From Chitinophagaceae bacterium IBVUCB1 (GTDB taxonomy: Bacteria; Bacteroidota; Bacteroidia; Chitinophagales; Chitinophagaceae): 64,000 nucleotides of DNA. The position numbers and the translations under genes were made by a program. The stretch spans positions 136,057-200,056 of the forward strand of contig NFUW01000001.1 of assembly GCA_002127285.1 (NCBI GenBank), given 5' to 3'. The stretch's first letter is position 1, and each line of letters opens with the position of its first letter. Positions 54,627-62,857 of this stretch are shown one piece after another. The notes under the pieces are model-generated. The model was given only the letters and a program-made list of their open reading frames with translations, was not told the DNA's origin and ran no database searches.

Positions 54627-55811
54627 TTATTGCTTCACTACTCTTTTTATAAAACCTGAACCATTATCGTCTTGCAGGCCTATGAAGTACATGCCATACG
54701 CATAACTGCTCATATCTACCTGCGTGGTGGTGTTTATCTTTTTTTCCTGCAATACTTTGCCCTCAGTATTATATACCGTCAGGGTATAGTTTTTATTCTC
54801 TTTCAGTTGTACGGTCAGGTAGTCTTTTACCGGTACAGGAAACATTTTCACCGCATCGTCCATCGCCTCTACCGCTGCTACGCCCGTGGTGGGCTGGTAT
54901 TGTGTAGCACCGCCGGGTACTGTTGCCTTGCCACCCATGGGGCCTGTATTACCATTTTGCAGATTGCCATAGAATGTTGGCCCTATGAAGTAAGGATATA
55001 TCGGTTTGAGGCTTGCATCTACAGTAGTGAAGTATGCATACGTGCCGTTAGGGTATTCGGGTGTTTTGCAAAAGCGGCCATTATGTTCATCCAAATCGCC
55101 GGAACCTGCATTGTATTGCCAGTCTTCTATAAAGCATCCAATAGGGTATTGCGCATTTACATTCGGCCCGTTGGTGCGTGTAGTGTAAGACTTGGTGCCA
55201 TAGCTTGTTTTCATCCTTGTAATGCCGCCTGTACCATCTGTATTGGCATATGCATAAGGGCCATATACAGGGTATCCATCCCATGCGTATGCTACTATGG
55301 GTGAGTGTTTGGTGGCATCAAAATCGTGCAGAGCCAGATTGTCGAAATGGTGATGATACATATTGGTAGGCGTGCTGTGGCCGTTGTAAGGATCCATATC
55401 ATTGCCTTCAAAATAGTATGCCAACCTGTTCCATACACCCGCATTGTTGTACGTCTGCGCATCGCCGGGATGGAAGAAGACTGAGCCATCATACATCAAA
55501 CCCATTTGCCCGCCAATCAAACTTGGCTTGGTAGTAGCAACCGTAGGTGTACGGGGTATGTTCCAGGTAGCTTGCAGGTCTTTAGCGTTATTAACAGTCA
55601 GCCCGTCTTTATAATAGTTGGGTATGCCGCTTGTTTTTACATACACGTTGGTAGTAGTGTAGTACACGGCTTCTACATCGGTCAGTATGCCGTTGTATTT
55701 ATTGTTCGTTGTGTTGAACCACCATTTGGTAATCATGGGGTCTGTAACGGTTTGTGCGCCTGCATTGGCAGCATACACAAGCATCAGCGCAAGGAGTATT
55801 TTCTTAAACAT
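54627..55811 (-). CDS. T9SS-secreted YHYH-domain protein
   Basis: 394 residues. Signal peptide ending AGAQ. The YHYH domain contains the His-rich NMYHHHFDN (near residue 155) and the characteristic AWDGYPVYGPYAY. After about residue 320 a C-terminal sorting domain follows (MFPVPVKDYLTVQL...NTEGKVLQEKK...GYMYF-like strands...KRVVKQ), so it is T9SS cargo. The His cluster suggests metal binding, but the biochemistry of YHYH proteins is not known to me. It follows MbnP and MbnH on the same strand with a 58-nt gap and no promoter seen, so it is probably the third gene of that operon. Confidence 0.88.
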   Translation of the reverse strand: MFKKILLALMLVYAANAGAQTVTDPMITKWWFNTTNNKYNGILTDVEAVYYTTTNVYVKTSGIPNYYKDGLTVNNAKDLQATWNIPRTPTVATTKPSLIGGQMGLMYDGSVFFHPGDAQTYNNAGVWNRLAYYFEGNDMDPYNGHSTPTNMYHHHFDNLALHDFDATKHSPIVAYAWDGYPVYGPYAYANTDGTGGITRMKTSYGTKSYTTRTNGPNVNAQYPIGCFIEDWQYNAGSGDLDEHNGRFCKTPEYPNGTYAYFTTVDASLKPIYPYFIGPTFYGNLQNGNTGPMGGKATVPGGATQYQPTTGVAAVEAMDDAVKMFPVPVKDYLTVQLKENKNYTLTVYNTEGKVLQEKKINTTTQVDMSSYAYGMYFIGLQDDNGSGFIKRVVKQ

Positions 55812-55869
55812 GCCAGTAGTTTTTTAGTAGTGTGCAATTGATTGTATAAGAGTTTAGACGCTGCCACTA

Positions 55870-56904
55870 TCATAATCCTTCGTTCGGTTCAAAATTTTTT
55901 TTCGGGTAACCGTATGATGGATTGGAAACAAATGATTTATCGTTGAGCGTACCGAGAAAAGCCAGTAACAAAAACTTTTCTTCGTTATTCAAAAAAATAC
56001 CTTTTTGCAGTTGCGATGCCAGTGTGGGTGTACGTTGTATGCCCATAGCGTAATGATTGAGCACCTGCCCCAGATGCTTGAACCTCCCATCGTGCATATA
56101 CGGATAGCTGTACTTGAGGTTGCGGAGTGTGGGCACTTTAAACTTCAGAGAGTCTGTTTTGTTTTTTGAGATAGCCATGCGCCCTTTATCGTTCAGTGTA
56201 TTATCTACATACAAGCCGTTGTTTTCAAAGCTGTTGTTGGTAAACAGGGGCTCTGCATGGCAGGATGCACAATGTTGCTTGTATAGTGTGTAGCCTTTAG
56301 TTTCCTGCTCGGTAAATACAGCCTGTTTGCGCATCACACTATCGTATTTGGCATTGTTGCTTACCAATGTGAGCATGAATTGCGAGAGGGCTTTCAGCAA
56401 TCGCTCCCCTGTAATAACCGAATCGCCATAGGCTTTGTAGAACATGGCAGTATAACGCTTGCTGCTTTGCAGTTTGCGGATAACATTTGGCAGGGTTTCA
56501 TCCATCTCCAACGGATTGGTAATAGGTGCCAGCGATTGCACGTCTAAATGATTAACCGCACCATCCCACATAAAGCTGCTGCCCCATGCAAGGTTCATCA
56601 GCGCGGGCGAATTGCGTGTACCAATCCTGTTTTCTATGCCGTGGCTCAGGTCATGGTCCACATGCGTAAAGGCATTGTATTGCGAATGGCAACTGGCGCA
56701 GGATGTAGTGCTGTCTCTCGACAATACAGGGTCGTAAAACAACATACTGCCCAAGTCTATCTTCTGCTGCGATAGCGGATTTTTAGCAAAATCATATACC
56801 GGCTTAGGCCAGCCCTTTGGTATGGCAAACTGTAGCCTGCCCGACTTGAAAGACAGCAAAGCGACTACCGCCAACAGGCACGATATGACAAGTGCTTTCC
56901 TCAC
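55870..56904 (-). CDS. MbnH-like (MauG/CCP family) di-heme enzyme
   Basis: 344 residues starting with GTG at 56904, one nucleotide after the MbnP stop, so translation is coupled. Signal peptide or anchor (about 1-20). Two standard CXXCH haem motifs, TSCASCHSQ (about 68) and HCASCHAEP (about 212), plus LFYDPVLSRDSTTSC, HGIENRIGTRNSPALMN, TNPLEM and YPYMHDGRFKHLGQVLNHY. In characterised pairs MbnH uses its hemes to convert a Trp of MbnP to kynurenine, creating a copper site. Adjacent MbnP strongly supports that role over generic peroxidase. Normal length. Confidence 0.9.
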   Translation of the reverse strand: MRKALVISCLLAVVALLSFKSGRLQFAIPKGWPKPVYDFAKNPLSQQKIDLGSMLFYDPVLSRDSTTSCASCHSQYNAFTHVDHDLSHGIENRIGTRNSPALMNLAWGSSFMWDGAVNHLDVQSLAPITNPLEMDETLPNVIRKLQSSKRYTAMFYKAYGDSVITGERLLKALSQFMLTLVSNNAKYDSVMRKQAVFTEQETKGYTLYKQHCASCHAEPLFTNNSFENNGLYVDNTLNDKGRMAISKNKTDSLKFKVPTLRNLKYSYPYMHDGRFKHLGQVLNHYAMGIQRTPTLASQLQKGIFLNNEEKFLLLAFLGTLNDKSFVSNPSYGYPKKNFEPNEGL

Positions 56905-56905
56905 G

Positions 56906-57589
56906 TTAACGGGCTATTTTTATAACCGATGCCAATTGCTTTGCCAACTGTACGGCTTCTACACTTGGTGTCATGATGGTGTGTTGCCTGCGCAGGTCTA
57001 TCTGCTGCATCCATGCGTCTAATGGTATTTCAATGGTCACTTCATTGGGCGCATCCGCATTTTGCAGGCTTACCTGTACCAGTGCATTGTCCTTGCCCGC
57101 ATAGCCACCTATATGAAACTGAAACTCGTTGCGGCGGGTATTACACAAAGGGCTGCTGCCCTCTATCTTGAAGTTGATATAACCACTCTGCCATGCCCAG
57201 TACATGCCATGCTCGGGGTCAAGATCTCCGCCGAGCGCACCCGATACACTCTTAGTGCTATCTACACCAATGGTAAAACGTAACTCTTGGTATTTTGGGA
57301 TGTGTGGCAACACGATGCGCATGGTTTGCGGCTCTGCCATATCCAGCAAGTGATAGCTGTTTGCCTCTGTATATACAGCCTTTCCATTGGCAGCCAGCAC
57401 GATGCCCGATATATAGCAACGAAAATTGCTGAATTGCAGACTATCGCCCGAAGGCAGTTTGTAATACACACCCGCCACGATGGGCTTGCCTGCCCATGTG
57501 GGCTGAAACTGCAACGCGAGCTGTTGCTGCGCCAGCGCGGGGCGCACCAAGCAAGACAAACAGATAAACAGCCAAAAACGGATATGCAT
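56906..57589 (-). CDS. MbnP-like copper-binding protein
   Basis: 228 residues from ATG 57589 (MHIRFWLFI); a GTG at 57604 would only add five residues. Signal peptide ending PALAQ. Conserved family blocks: FSNFRCYISGIVLA, LPHIPKYQELRFTIGVDSTKSVSGALGGDLDPEHGMYWAWQSGYINFKIEGSSPLCN and FQFHIGGY. The WAW motif in GMYWAWQSGY is a candidate for the modified Trp; the His in DPEHGMYW and FQFHIGG are candidate copper ligands. Stop overlaps the start region of MbnH (1-nt gap). No methanobactin genes nearby, so it belongs to the wider MbnP/MbnH family. Confidence 0.88.
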   Translation of the reverse strand: MHIRFWLFICLSCLVRPALAQQQLALQFQPTWAGKPIVAGVYYKLPSGDSLQFSNFRCYISGIVLAANGKAVYTEANSYHLLDMAEPQTMRIVLPHIPKYQELRFTIGVDSTKSVSGALGGDLDPEHGMYWAWQSGYINFKIEGSSPLCNTRRNEFQFHIGGYAGKDNALVQVSLQNADAPNEVTIEIPLDAWMQQIDLRRQHTIMTPSVEAVQLAKQLASVIKIAR

Positions 57590-57604
57590 ACGAGGGAGTT
57601 TCAC

Positions 57605-57834
57605 TACAATATACAGACGTTTTTGCGGCGATTATCCTTCGGGGGTAATACGGGAAATAAACAAATGCTATATAATAGCTTACCAGCAACTACTAAACCC
57701 ACCACACGCATACTGTACTGTAGCTGTAGTGTTATATACTATCCTGTTCTTTATTGTACTATCCTCTCCTTGGTGAGAGTTTGGTTCACCAGTGGTTAAC
57801 CAACCGTTGATAAGTGATTGATTGTGAATGGGGG
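57605..57834. other. Intergenic region, MbnP / OLD gene
   Basis: No gene recognised. A weak inverted repeat tggtga...tcacca lies near 57773-57795, with ggttaacc close after. No convincing promoter box for MbnP seen. Confidence 0.4.
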
Positions 57835-59745
57835 TTAGGAAATAAATTGTTCTATTTTTTTTACAATATCTAAAAGTGTATTAGATTTTATTCCATCATT
57901 CCATGCGAACTCATGAAATTTAGCAATTGCCAATGGATTCTTTATTAAATCATTTGCGTTACCATAGTGTGCGCATGATTTATTACTATATAACTGGTAT
58001 TTATTACCTAAATCTAATTTGATAGCTGTAGTTAAATTGGGGCTAACGCAAAAAAGATTACTATCTCCTATATGACTATTAGGAATGAAATCTACAGTAC
58101 TTGATTCCTGAATAGTAAAGATGCATTTATTATCTTTTTGATGCTTAATTAGTTCATCATGCCCTTTATCATTGTCAGAATCAAAAATTGCAAATACTGG
58201 AATAGATAGCAGCTTAGCTATTAATAAGGGTTTTATCATGTTGCTCTTACCTGAAACCGGTACTATGTGAGCACCAGATTTTCTAAACAAATCTTTATTC
58301 CCCAATAAAAAAATATATGCCATAATATGTGCTATATCTTCATTTCCCTCTACCAGTATTAACTTTTTACAGAAAAACATCTCATTAATTATTGGGTTTA
58401 GATTACCATACAACTTTGCTACCATGCCAGTCTCTTTGTAAGCTCGTTCTCCTAAACTCTCTAATTCTTTTGATAGTCTTTCATAATCAGCACTTAATAC
58501 TTGGGTGCTACTTGGACTCCCTACTTCTCTAACAATTCTAATTTTATCAAAATTGTCGCTTGGAATAAATAATGGGCTATGAGTACATACTAAAACTTGT
58601 GTTCCTTTTTCAGATAATTCTATTAATGTTTCTGCTAAATATCTTGCTTGTGGCGGGTGCTGATATAGCTCAGGCTCTTCTATACACATAATTAATGTTG
58701 GCGACTTTTCTTCATCTGCATAAGTTAATTCTTGAAGTAAGGCTAACATAAATGAACGTTGTAATCCATGTCCAAACCTGACAAGATTTCCATAGAAACC
58801 TCTTTCTCCAAAATCCACGGAAGCTAAGGGCTCTTCGATTTTTACTGATTTATCAGGATCCTGCTTCCAAAATAACTTTGCTTTAATTTCTGGATGCGCC
58901 CAAGAAGTTAGCCTCTTTTGTAATGAGTCTGAAATTCCATCTAATGCACTCTGCTCTGAATCAAGTAATTTTTGATATAAATCTTTTGCTTGTCGTCTTA
59001 GGTCAGAAACTTTTTCGTCGAAATTTACTTTCGCCCTCACAGTTCTTGCCAGTAATATTCCTAGTGCTGAGTTTTTAGATTCATCACTTTCTTCTGTAAC
59101 ATCCTTAGATGCTGGAATAAATACCCATTGAATAAATTGCGCCAACTTATTTGCACCACGAGTCACACCATAAAATTGATCCTCACTAGGTATCAATACA
59201 CATAATTCTGGCTTGCTTGATTCATAGTCTCTTAAACTATCACTCATAGCTTGCTTAGTAATTGCAGATTTTAAATCTGTAAATTCTTTCTTTAGCTCAC
59301 CGTAAATAACATTTAAGTCCGGCACCTTTGCGCCTGCTTTTTCAGCCTCAAAATATCTACGAAACTTCTCTATACCTAGTCGGCTACCATACTGCTTTAC
59401 TTCTGCGATTTCTAGTTTTGGGTCATATTTAGCAAGTGCTGTAACAATTAACTTATCCTGACGAACATACGACGAAAAGATTTCCTTCGCTTCATCTTCT
59501 AATGATGTAAATGTTACAGTAATCTTTATTTCAGAATTAATATTCTTATGGTGAAAATCCTCTGCCGATAGTTTACTTAAATCAGTTTTACTGTCCTTAA
59601 ATTGTCTGAAGAATACATTAAGAGCATTCAATACTGTAGACTTACCAGCACCATTAGCTCCCACGAAACAATTATAATCATCAAAATAAATAGTCTGATC
59701 CTTTATAGAACGAAAATTTTCAATTCTAACTGACTCAATTTTCAT
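57835..59745 (-). CDS. Solitary OLD-family ATPase/TOPRIM nuclease
   Basis: 636 residues. N-terminal SMC/ABC-type ATPase: Walker A GANGAGKSTV (29-37), Walker B LIMCIEEPELYQHPPQ, and H-loop CTHSPLFI. C-terminal TOPRIM domain: LILVEGNEDIAHIMAYI (near 461) and FAIFDSDNDKG (near 521) provide the metal-binding acidic residues. Composition is much more AT-rich than neighbours: four 60-nt lines I counted gave 17, 25, 17 and 21 G+C, against 28 for a line in the adjacent MbnH gene. No helicase (GajB) follows, so it is not Gabija. Likely a horizontally acquired anti-phage or DNA-maintenance gene of the single-gene OLD class. Function in this strain is inference. Confidence 0.9.
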   Translation of the reverse strand: MKIESVRIENFRSIKDQTIYFDDYNCFVGANGAGKSTVLNALNVFFRQFKDSKTDLSKLSAEDFHHKNINSEIKITVTFTSLEDEAKEIFSSYVRQDKLIVTALAKYDPKLEIAEVKQYGSRLGIEKFRRYFEAEKAGAKVPDLNVIYGELKKEFTDLKSAITKQAMSDSLRDYESSKPELCVLIPSEDQFYGVTRGANKLAQFIQWVFIPASKDVTEESDESKNSALGILLARTVRAKVNFDEKVSDLRRQAKDLYQKLLDSEQSALDGISDSLQKRLTSWAHPEIKAKLFWKQDPDKSVKIEEPLASVDFGERGFYGNLVRFGHGLQRSFMLALLQELTYADEEKSPTLIMCIEEPELYQHPPQARYLAETLIELSEKGTQVLVCTHSPLFIPSDNFDKIRIVREVGSPSSTQVLSADYERLSKELESLGERAYKETGMVAKLYGNLNPIINEMFFCKKLILVEGNEDIAHIMAYIFLLGNKDLFRKSGAHIVPVSGKSNMIKPLLIAKLLSIPVFAIFDSDNDKGHDELIKHQKDNKCIFTIQESSTVDFIPNSHIGDSNLFCVSPNLTTAIKLDLGNKYQLYSNKSCAHYGNANDLIKNPLAIAKFHEFAWNDGIKSNTLLDIVKKIEQFIS

Positions 59746-59910
59746 AGGAAAACATTTTCCACCAATCTACACCACCCTATTCATCCTGTCAACTGTATGA
59801 AAACAACGGTTTTTGAAATGACAATATGTAGTTAATTGAAAATCAAATAAGTAAGAAATCTGTGCAGGGGCATTTTTTAGTAAAAACCTGCAATTTTTAA
59901 TCTGCACCCA

Positions 59911-59935
59911 TAAAAAAGCGGGAAAAATCCCGCCT
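59911..59935 (-). terminator. Terminator of the small lipoprotein gene
   Basis: gcggga-aaaa-tcccgc stem (59918-59933), followed on the minus strand by TTTTTTA. Confidence 0.75.
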
Positions 59936-59960
59936 TCTTCTATTTATCTGTTTCTTGCTA

Positions 59961-60467
59961 TCAGAGTTTTGCCAGCTGCACTTTGGTAAAGAAACCCTCT
60001 GTAATTACCATCGAGTCGGTCATGGTAAATGTTTCGGTATCTCCATTGTAACGATAAAGTGTACCGCTGAATTTGCCGGTTGCTTTTCTATCGCTTGTCA
60101 GCTCCGTCATCTCGAGACTGCCTTTATTGCTCATGTACATTTTACTGGTTTCAGGAAAATAATATATCCTGCCCCTGCCTTTCAGGCGTTTATCGCCCAC
60201 GGTATAGCTACCTGTTGTATTGCCGAAAATATCTATTGACAGTTGCTTGGCTCCTTCCTCATACTTAACGAACGTAAACGTATCTGCCATCAGATAACCG
60301 CCGCCCGTTTTGCTGATTTGTGTGCCGTTGAGCTTGAAGCATACATTGCCATCGCCGCAACCGCCGTTGTTGTTATTGTTATTATTAGTTGGCGTAGTGG
60401 TTGTGCTGTCTTTTTTGCATGATGCCAATATAGCCATGCTCATACATACAAAGAATAGTTTTTTCAT
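59961..60467 (-). CDS. Lipoprotein with Thr/Asn linker
   Basis: 168 residues from ATG 60467 (MKKLFFVC; the TTG at 60473 is unlikely). Lipobox ILASC, then a Thr/Asn-rich linker (STTTTPTNNNNNNN). A domain follows with VCFKLNGTQISKTGGGYLM, QLSIDIFGNTTGSYTVGD and a Thr-rich end (ETFTMTDSMVITEGFF). The segment GNVCFKLNGTQ resembles DUF6252-like Bacteroidota lipoproteins, which have an unknown role. Probably anchored in the outer membrane. Its own terminator follows. Confidence 0.72.
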   Translation of the reverse strand: MKKLFFVCMSMAILASCKKDSTTTTPTNNNNNNNGGCGDGNVCFKLNGTQISKTGGGYLMADTFTFVKYEEGAKQLSIDIFGNTTGSYTVGDKRLKGRGRIYYFPETSKMYMSNKGSLEMTELTSDRKATGKFSGTLYRYNGDTETFTMTDSMVITEGFFTKVQLAKL

Positions 60468-60564
60468 ACACAAGAGATTTTTATCCGTTGTAAAGCTATA
60501 TCAAAGCCTATTGCAGATACCTACCACTATTGGTGTATTTATATATACCTGCCAGTACGGATGC

Positions 60565-60593
60565 AAAAAAAGCAGGAGTTATCCTGCTTTTCT
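60565..60593 (-). terminator. Terminator of the barrel-like protein gene
   Basis: aaaagcagga / tcctgctttt with gtta loop, T-run on the minus strand. Confidence 0.8.
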
Positions 60594-60648
60594 TAACCTG
60601 TAAGGTACTGCTATGTATAAGCGGTTTGAACACGCATCAATCCCTGCG

Positions 60649-61215
60649 TTATAACATGAGGCGTACACCCACATTGGTTAAAAACCCGTTGGCATATATA
60701 GGCTTGCCTGCGCTTTTTTCGGCAGTGCCACCCGTGCCCATACCGCCCATCTCTATGTGGAACGCGATGGGCTTGGCAAGAAAGAACTCGAACCCGAACA
60801 GACCGTAACCACCAACGGTGCTGTTGGCAGAAAATTCGTCGTTTGGCATGATGAACACAACACCACCCTCGCCATAGAAGCGCATGTTTTTCTTAACGAT
60901 GCCATCGCCACCCACAAGCCCCAATTGCAGCATACCATACGGCGACCATACCGTAGCAGCAGGCGCGGTGGTAGGTATGTGTTGCAGAAACGGCAAATTG
61001 CCACGCAGGCGCACGGCTACACTGTTTTTAAGAAAATAAGGGCTGGTAATATTCAGCCCGAAGCCAAAGCTGTTTTGCACATCCGTCAGGTGATAACCCA
61101 AGGCTATTTTTTGTGCCGCTTTGGTTGGCCTGCCTTCCATGTCTTTGTCTTCTTTTTGTGCATAGACAGTAGCAGTGAGCGCCATGCACATACATAATGT
61201 AATTTTTTTGAGCAT
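60649..61215 (-). CDS. Small outer-membrane beta-barrel-like protein
   Basis: 188 residues. Signal peptide ending VYAQ. Alternating polar/aromatic strands (ALGYHLTDVQNSFGFGLNITS, KKNMRFYGEGGVVFIM, VGGYGLFGFEFFL, PIAFHIEMGGMGTGG) and a C-terminal GVRLML fit an 8- to 10-strand barrel. No family recognised. A -7 box TAGTTTTG (61288-61281) lies upstream and gives a leader near 57 nt. Terminator downstream; a single-gene unit. Confidence 0.7.
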   Translation of the reverse strand: MLKKITLCMCMALTATVYAQKEDKDMEGRPTKAAQKIALGYHLTDVQNSFGFGLNITSPYFLKNSVAVRLRGNLPFLQHIPTTAPAATVWSPYGMLQLGLVGGDGIVKKNMRFYGEGGVVFIMPNDEFSANSTVGGYGLFGFEFFLAKPIAFHIEMGGMGTGGTAEKSAGKPIYANGFLTNVGVRLML

Positions 61216-61280
61216 TTAGATAGATTTTGAGTGAACAATAAGCCTTGCAGCAAATAATTATCGGCAGGCATTTTATACAC

Positions 61281-61288
61281 CAAAACTA
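61281..61288 (-). promoter_or_regulatory. -7 box of the barrel-like protein gene
   Basis: TAGTTTTG on the minus strand, upstream of the ATG at 61215. No matching -33 TTTG. Confidence 0.4.
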
Positions 61289-61370
61289 TCTTCATACTTT
61301 CTAAAACATTCTTAATTAAGCCTAAGGAAACACTAAAACGAATTAGCAGCGTACTATTTACATAAAACGA

Positions 61371-61393
61371 AAAAACCTGCCAGATGGCAGGTT
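61371..61393 (-). terminator. Terminator of the 26-residue peptide unit
   Basis: aacctgcc-agat-ggcaggtt, 8-bp stem, with TTTTTT following on the minus strand. Confidence 0.8.
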
Positions 61394-61487
61394 CCCCCCT
61401 TCAGGGTGGAAAGGTTGCAGCGGTGCGCCGCTATGTTAGCAGACGGGCAATGATGCCCTTATGTTTTTATTTTTTGCCGCAATTCTT
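61394..61487 (-). ncRNA. Structured 3' UTR or small-RNA segment
   Basis: Between the 26-residue ORF and its terminator the minus-strand RNA can form several short hairpins (gggcatcattgccc, agcggcgcaccgct, ccctgaagggg). GC content is clearly above the surrounding AT-rich DNA. No known RNA family recognised; listed as a candidate regulatory RNA region. Confidence 0.35.
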
Positions 61488-61568
61488 TTACATCAGTATC
61501 AGGCAAATGGCTATGATGCCCATTACAATACCCGCAATCAGTTCTGCCGTTTTCATTGATTTACTCAT
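61488..61568 (-). CDS. 26-residue single-helix membrane peptide
   Basis: ATG 61568 to TAA 61488. Lys-containing N-terminus MSKSMKTAE, then one hydrophobic helix LIAGIVMGIIAICLILM to the end. It lies alone between a -7 box (61722-61715) and a terminator (61371-61393), so it is the only visible coding content of that transcript. Function unknown. The clean promoter-ORF-terminator order favours real expression, but chance is possible at this length. Confidence 0.45.
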   Translation of the reverse strand: MSKSMKTAELIAGIVMGIIAICLILM

Positions 61569-61714
61569 CGTACAGGTTTTTAAAAAGTTAAGCAATACAA
61601 TACCTATCGGCGCAAAGCCAACTCTCCTGCTCTTTTTCCCTTGTTTGTTTTGCTGAACTGATAGAACCCTGTGCGGAAACTCTATCCTCTATACTTTAAA
61701 AAATCTCTCTGGTA

Positions 61715-61722
61715 CAAATGTA
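61715..61722 (-). promoter_or_regulatory. -7 box of the 26-residue peptide unit
   Basis: TACATTTG on the minus strand; a start near 61708 and a terminator at 61371 give a transcript of about 335 nt. -33 box weak. Confidence 0.45.
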
Positions 61723-61740
61723 AATATATTTTTCAAATAA

Positions 61741-61766
61741 AAAACCCGCTATATAACGGGCTTTTA
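61741..61766 (-). terminator. Terminator of fabD
   Basis: gcccg-ttatatag-cgggt stem followed on the minus strand by TTTTTTA, just downstream of fabD. Confidence 0.75.
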
Positions 61767-61823
61767 TTATAATTCATTCCAAAACAGCTATTTAACTGAA
61801 AAAAACGCGCTGATAATTTACTA

Positions 61824-62705
61824 TTAATTAATTCCCGCCGTTTCTGCCTCTTTGTGTATCTTCTTTACCAAGCCCTGCAATACATTTCCGGGGCCTACTT
61901 CTGTAAACTTGGCCGCACCGTCTGCTACCATCTGCTGTACGCTCTGCGTCCACCTTACGGGGGCGGTCAGTTGGTTTATCAGGTTTTGTTTGATGCTTGC
62001 AGCATCTGTATATGGCTTCGCATCTACGTTTTGATATACAGGGCAGATGGCATTGCCAAATGTGGTAGCCTCTATGGCAGCCTGCAATTCTTCTCGTGCA
62101 GGCTCCATCAGCGGAGAGTGGAATGCGCCACCCACCTGCAATACCAAAGCGCGTTTAGCACCTGCTGCTTTCAGCAACTCGCAGGCATTGTTTACACCCG
62201 CTATGCTGCCGCTTATCACCAACTGGCCGGGGCAATTGTAGTTGGCTGCCACTACCACTTCGTCCGTTATGCCGGCGCATATTTCTTCTACCTTAGCATC
62301 TTCCAGCCCCAATACTGCAGCCATAGTTGATGGGTTGATTTCACAAGCGCGCTGCATGGCTGCCGCACGTTTGGCTACCAGCCTCAGCCCGTCTTCAAAA
62401 GACAATACTTTATTGGCTACCAATGCGCTGAATTCGCCCAGTGAATGCCCTGTTACCATATCGGGCTGCAAACCCTGTGTTGTAAGGAAGAGTATAGTGC
62501 TATGCAAAAAGATGGCAGGTTGCGTTACTTTGGTTTGTTTCAATTCTTCGTCTGTACCCGCAAACATGGTATCTGTAATACGGAAACCAAGTATTTCGTT
62601 GGCTTGTTCAAAATATTCTTTTGCCAATGAATTAGCCTCGTACAGGCTCTTGCCCATACCCGAAAATTGTGCCCCCTGACCGGGAAATACAAAAGCATGC
62701 TTCAT
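61824..62705 (-). CDS. fabD: Malonyl-CoA:ACP transacylase FabD
   Basis: 293 residues. Opening FVFPGQGAQFSGMGKSLYE; nucleophile Ser in VTGHSLGEFSALV; QRACEINPSTMAAVLGL; NYNCPGQLVISG; and the catalytic His in GGAFHSPLMEPAREEL. Transfers malonyl from CoA to acyl carrier protein for fatty acid synthesis in the cytoplasm. All motifs present. Upstream box is the near-match TACTTTCG (62739-62732). Confidence 0.97.
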   Translation of the reverse strand: MKHAFVFPGQGAQFSGMGKSLYEANSLAKEYFEQANEILGFRITDTMFAGTDEELKQTKVTQPAIFLHSTILFLTTQGLQPDMVTGHSLGEFSALVANKVLSFEDGLRLVAKRAAAMQRACEINPSTMAAVLGLEDAKVEEICAGITDEVVVAANYNCPGQLVISGSIAGVNNACELLKAAGAKRALVLQVGGAFHSPLMEPAREELQAAIEATTFGNAICPVYQNVDAKPYTDAASIKQNLINQLTAPVRWTQSVQQMVADGAAKFTEVGPGNVLQGLVKKIHKEAETAGIN

Positions 62706-62857
62706 AATCTATAATGGATATTTCTGTGTGGCGAAAGTAGTAATTAATGTGGCAATATGACAATAAGGCAATTAGGCAATAGGTGTTATAACTAAAACAA
62801 ATTGCCGTATTAGCGCATTTCATCACATTATAGCAACACCATGCCTAACTTTGCAGC
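62706..62857. other. Divergent region fabD / ytxJ with short repeats
   Basis: Contains near-tandem ggcaat units (about 62750-62783) and an inverted aattgcc, and the ytxJ -7 box. No gene. Confidence 0.4.
62846..62853 (+). promoter_or_regulatory. -7 box directly upstream of ytxJ
   Basis: TAACTTTG ending 4 nt before the ATG at 62858; leaderless transcript predicted. Confidence 0.6.

Noticed and set aside
54627-57589. Methanobactin operon
   Set aside because: MbnP and MbnH are present, but no MbnA precursor, MbnB or MbnC is nearby, so this is the wider MbnP/MbnH family.
57835-59745. Gabija anti-phage system
   Set aside because: The GajA-like protein is present but no UvrD-like GajB is adjacent.
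61394-61487. SAM or other known riboswitch on either strand
   Set aside because: Short hairpins and a GCAACC string are present, but none of the conserved core nucleotides of known riboswitches are arranged properly.
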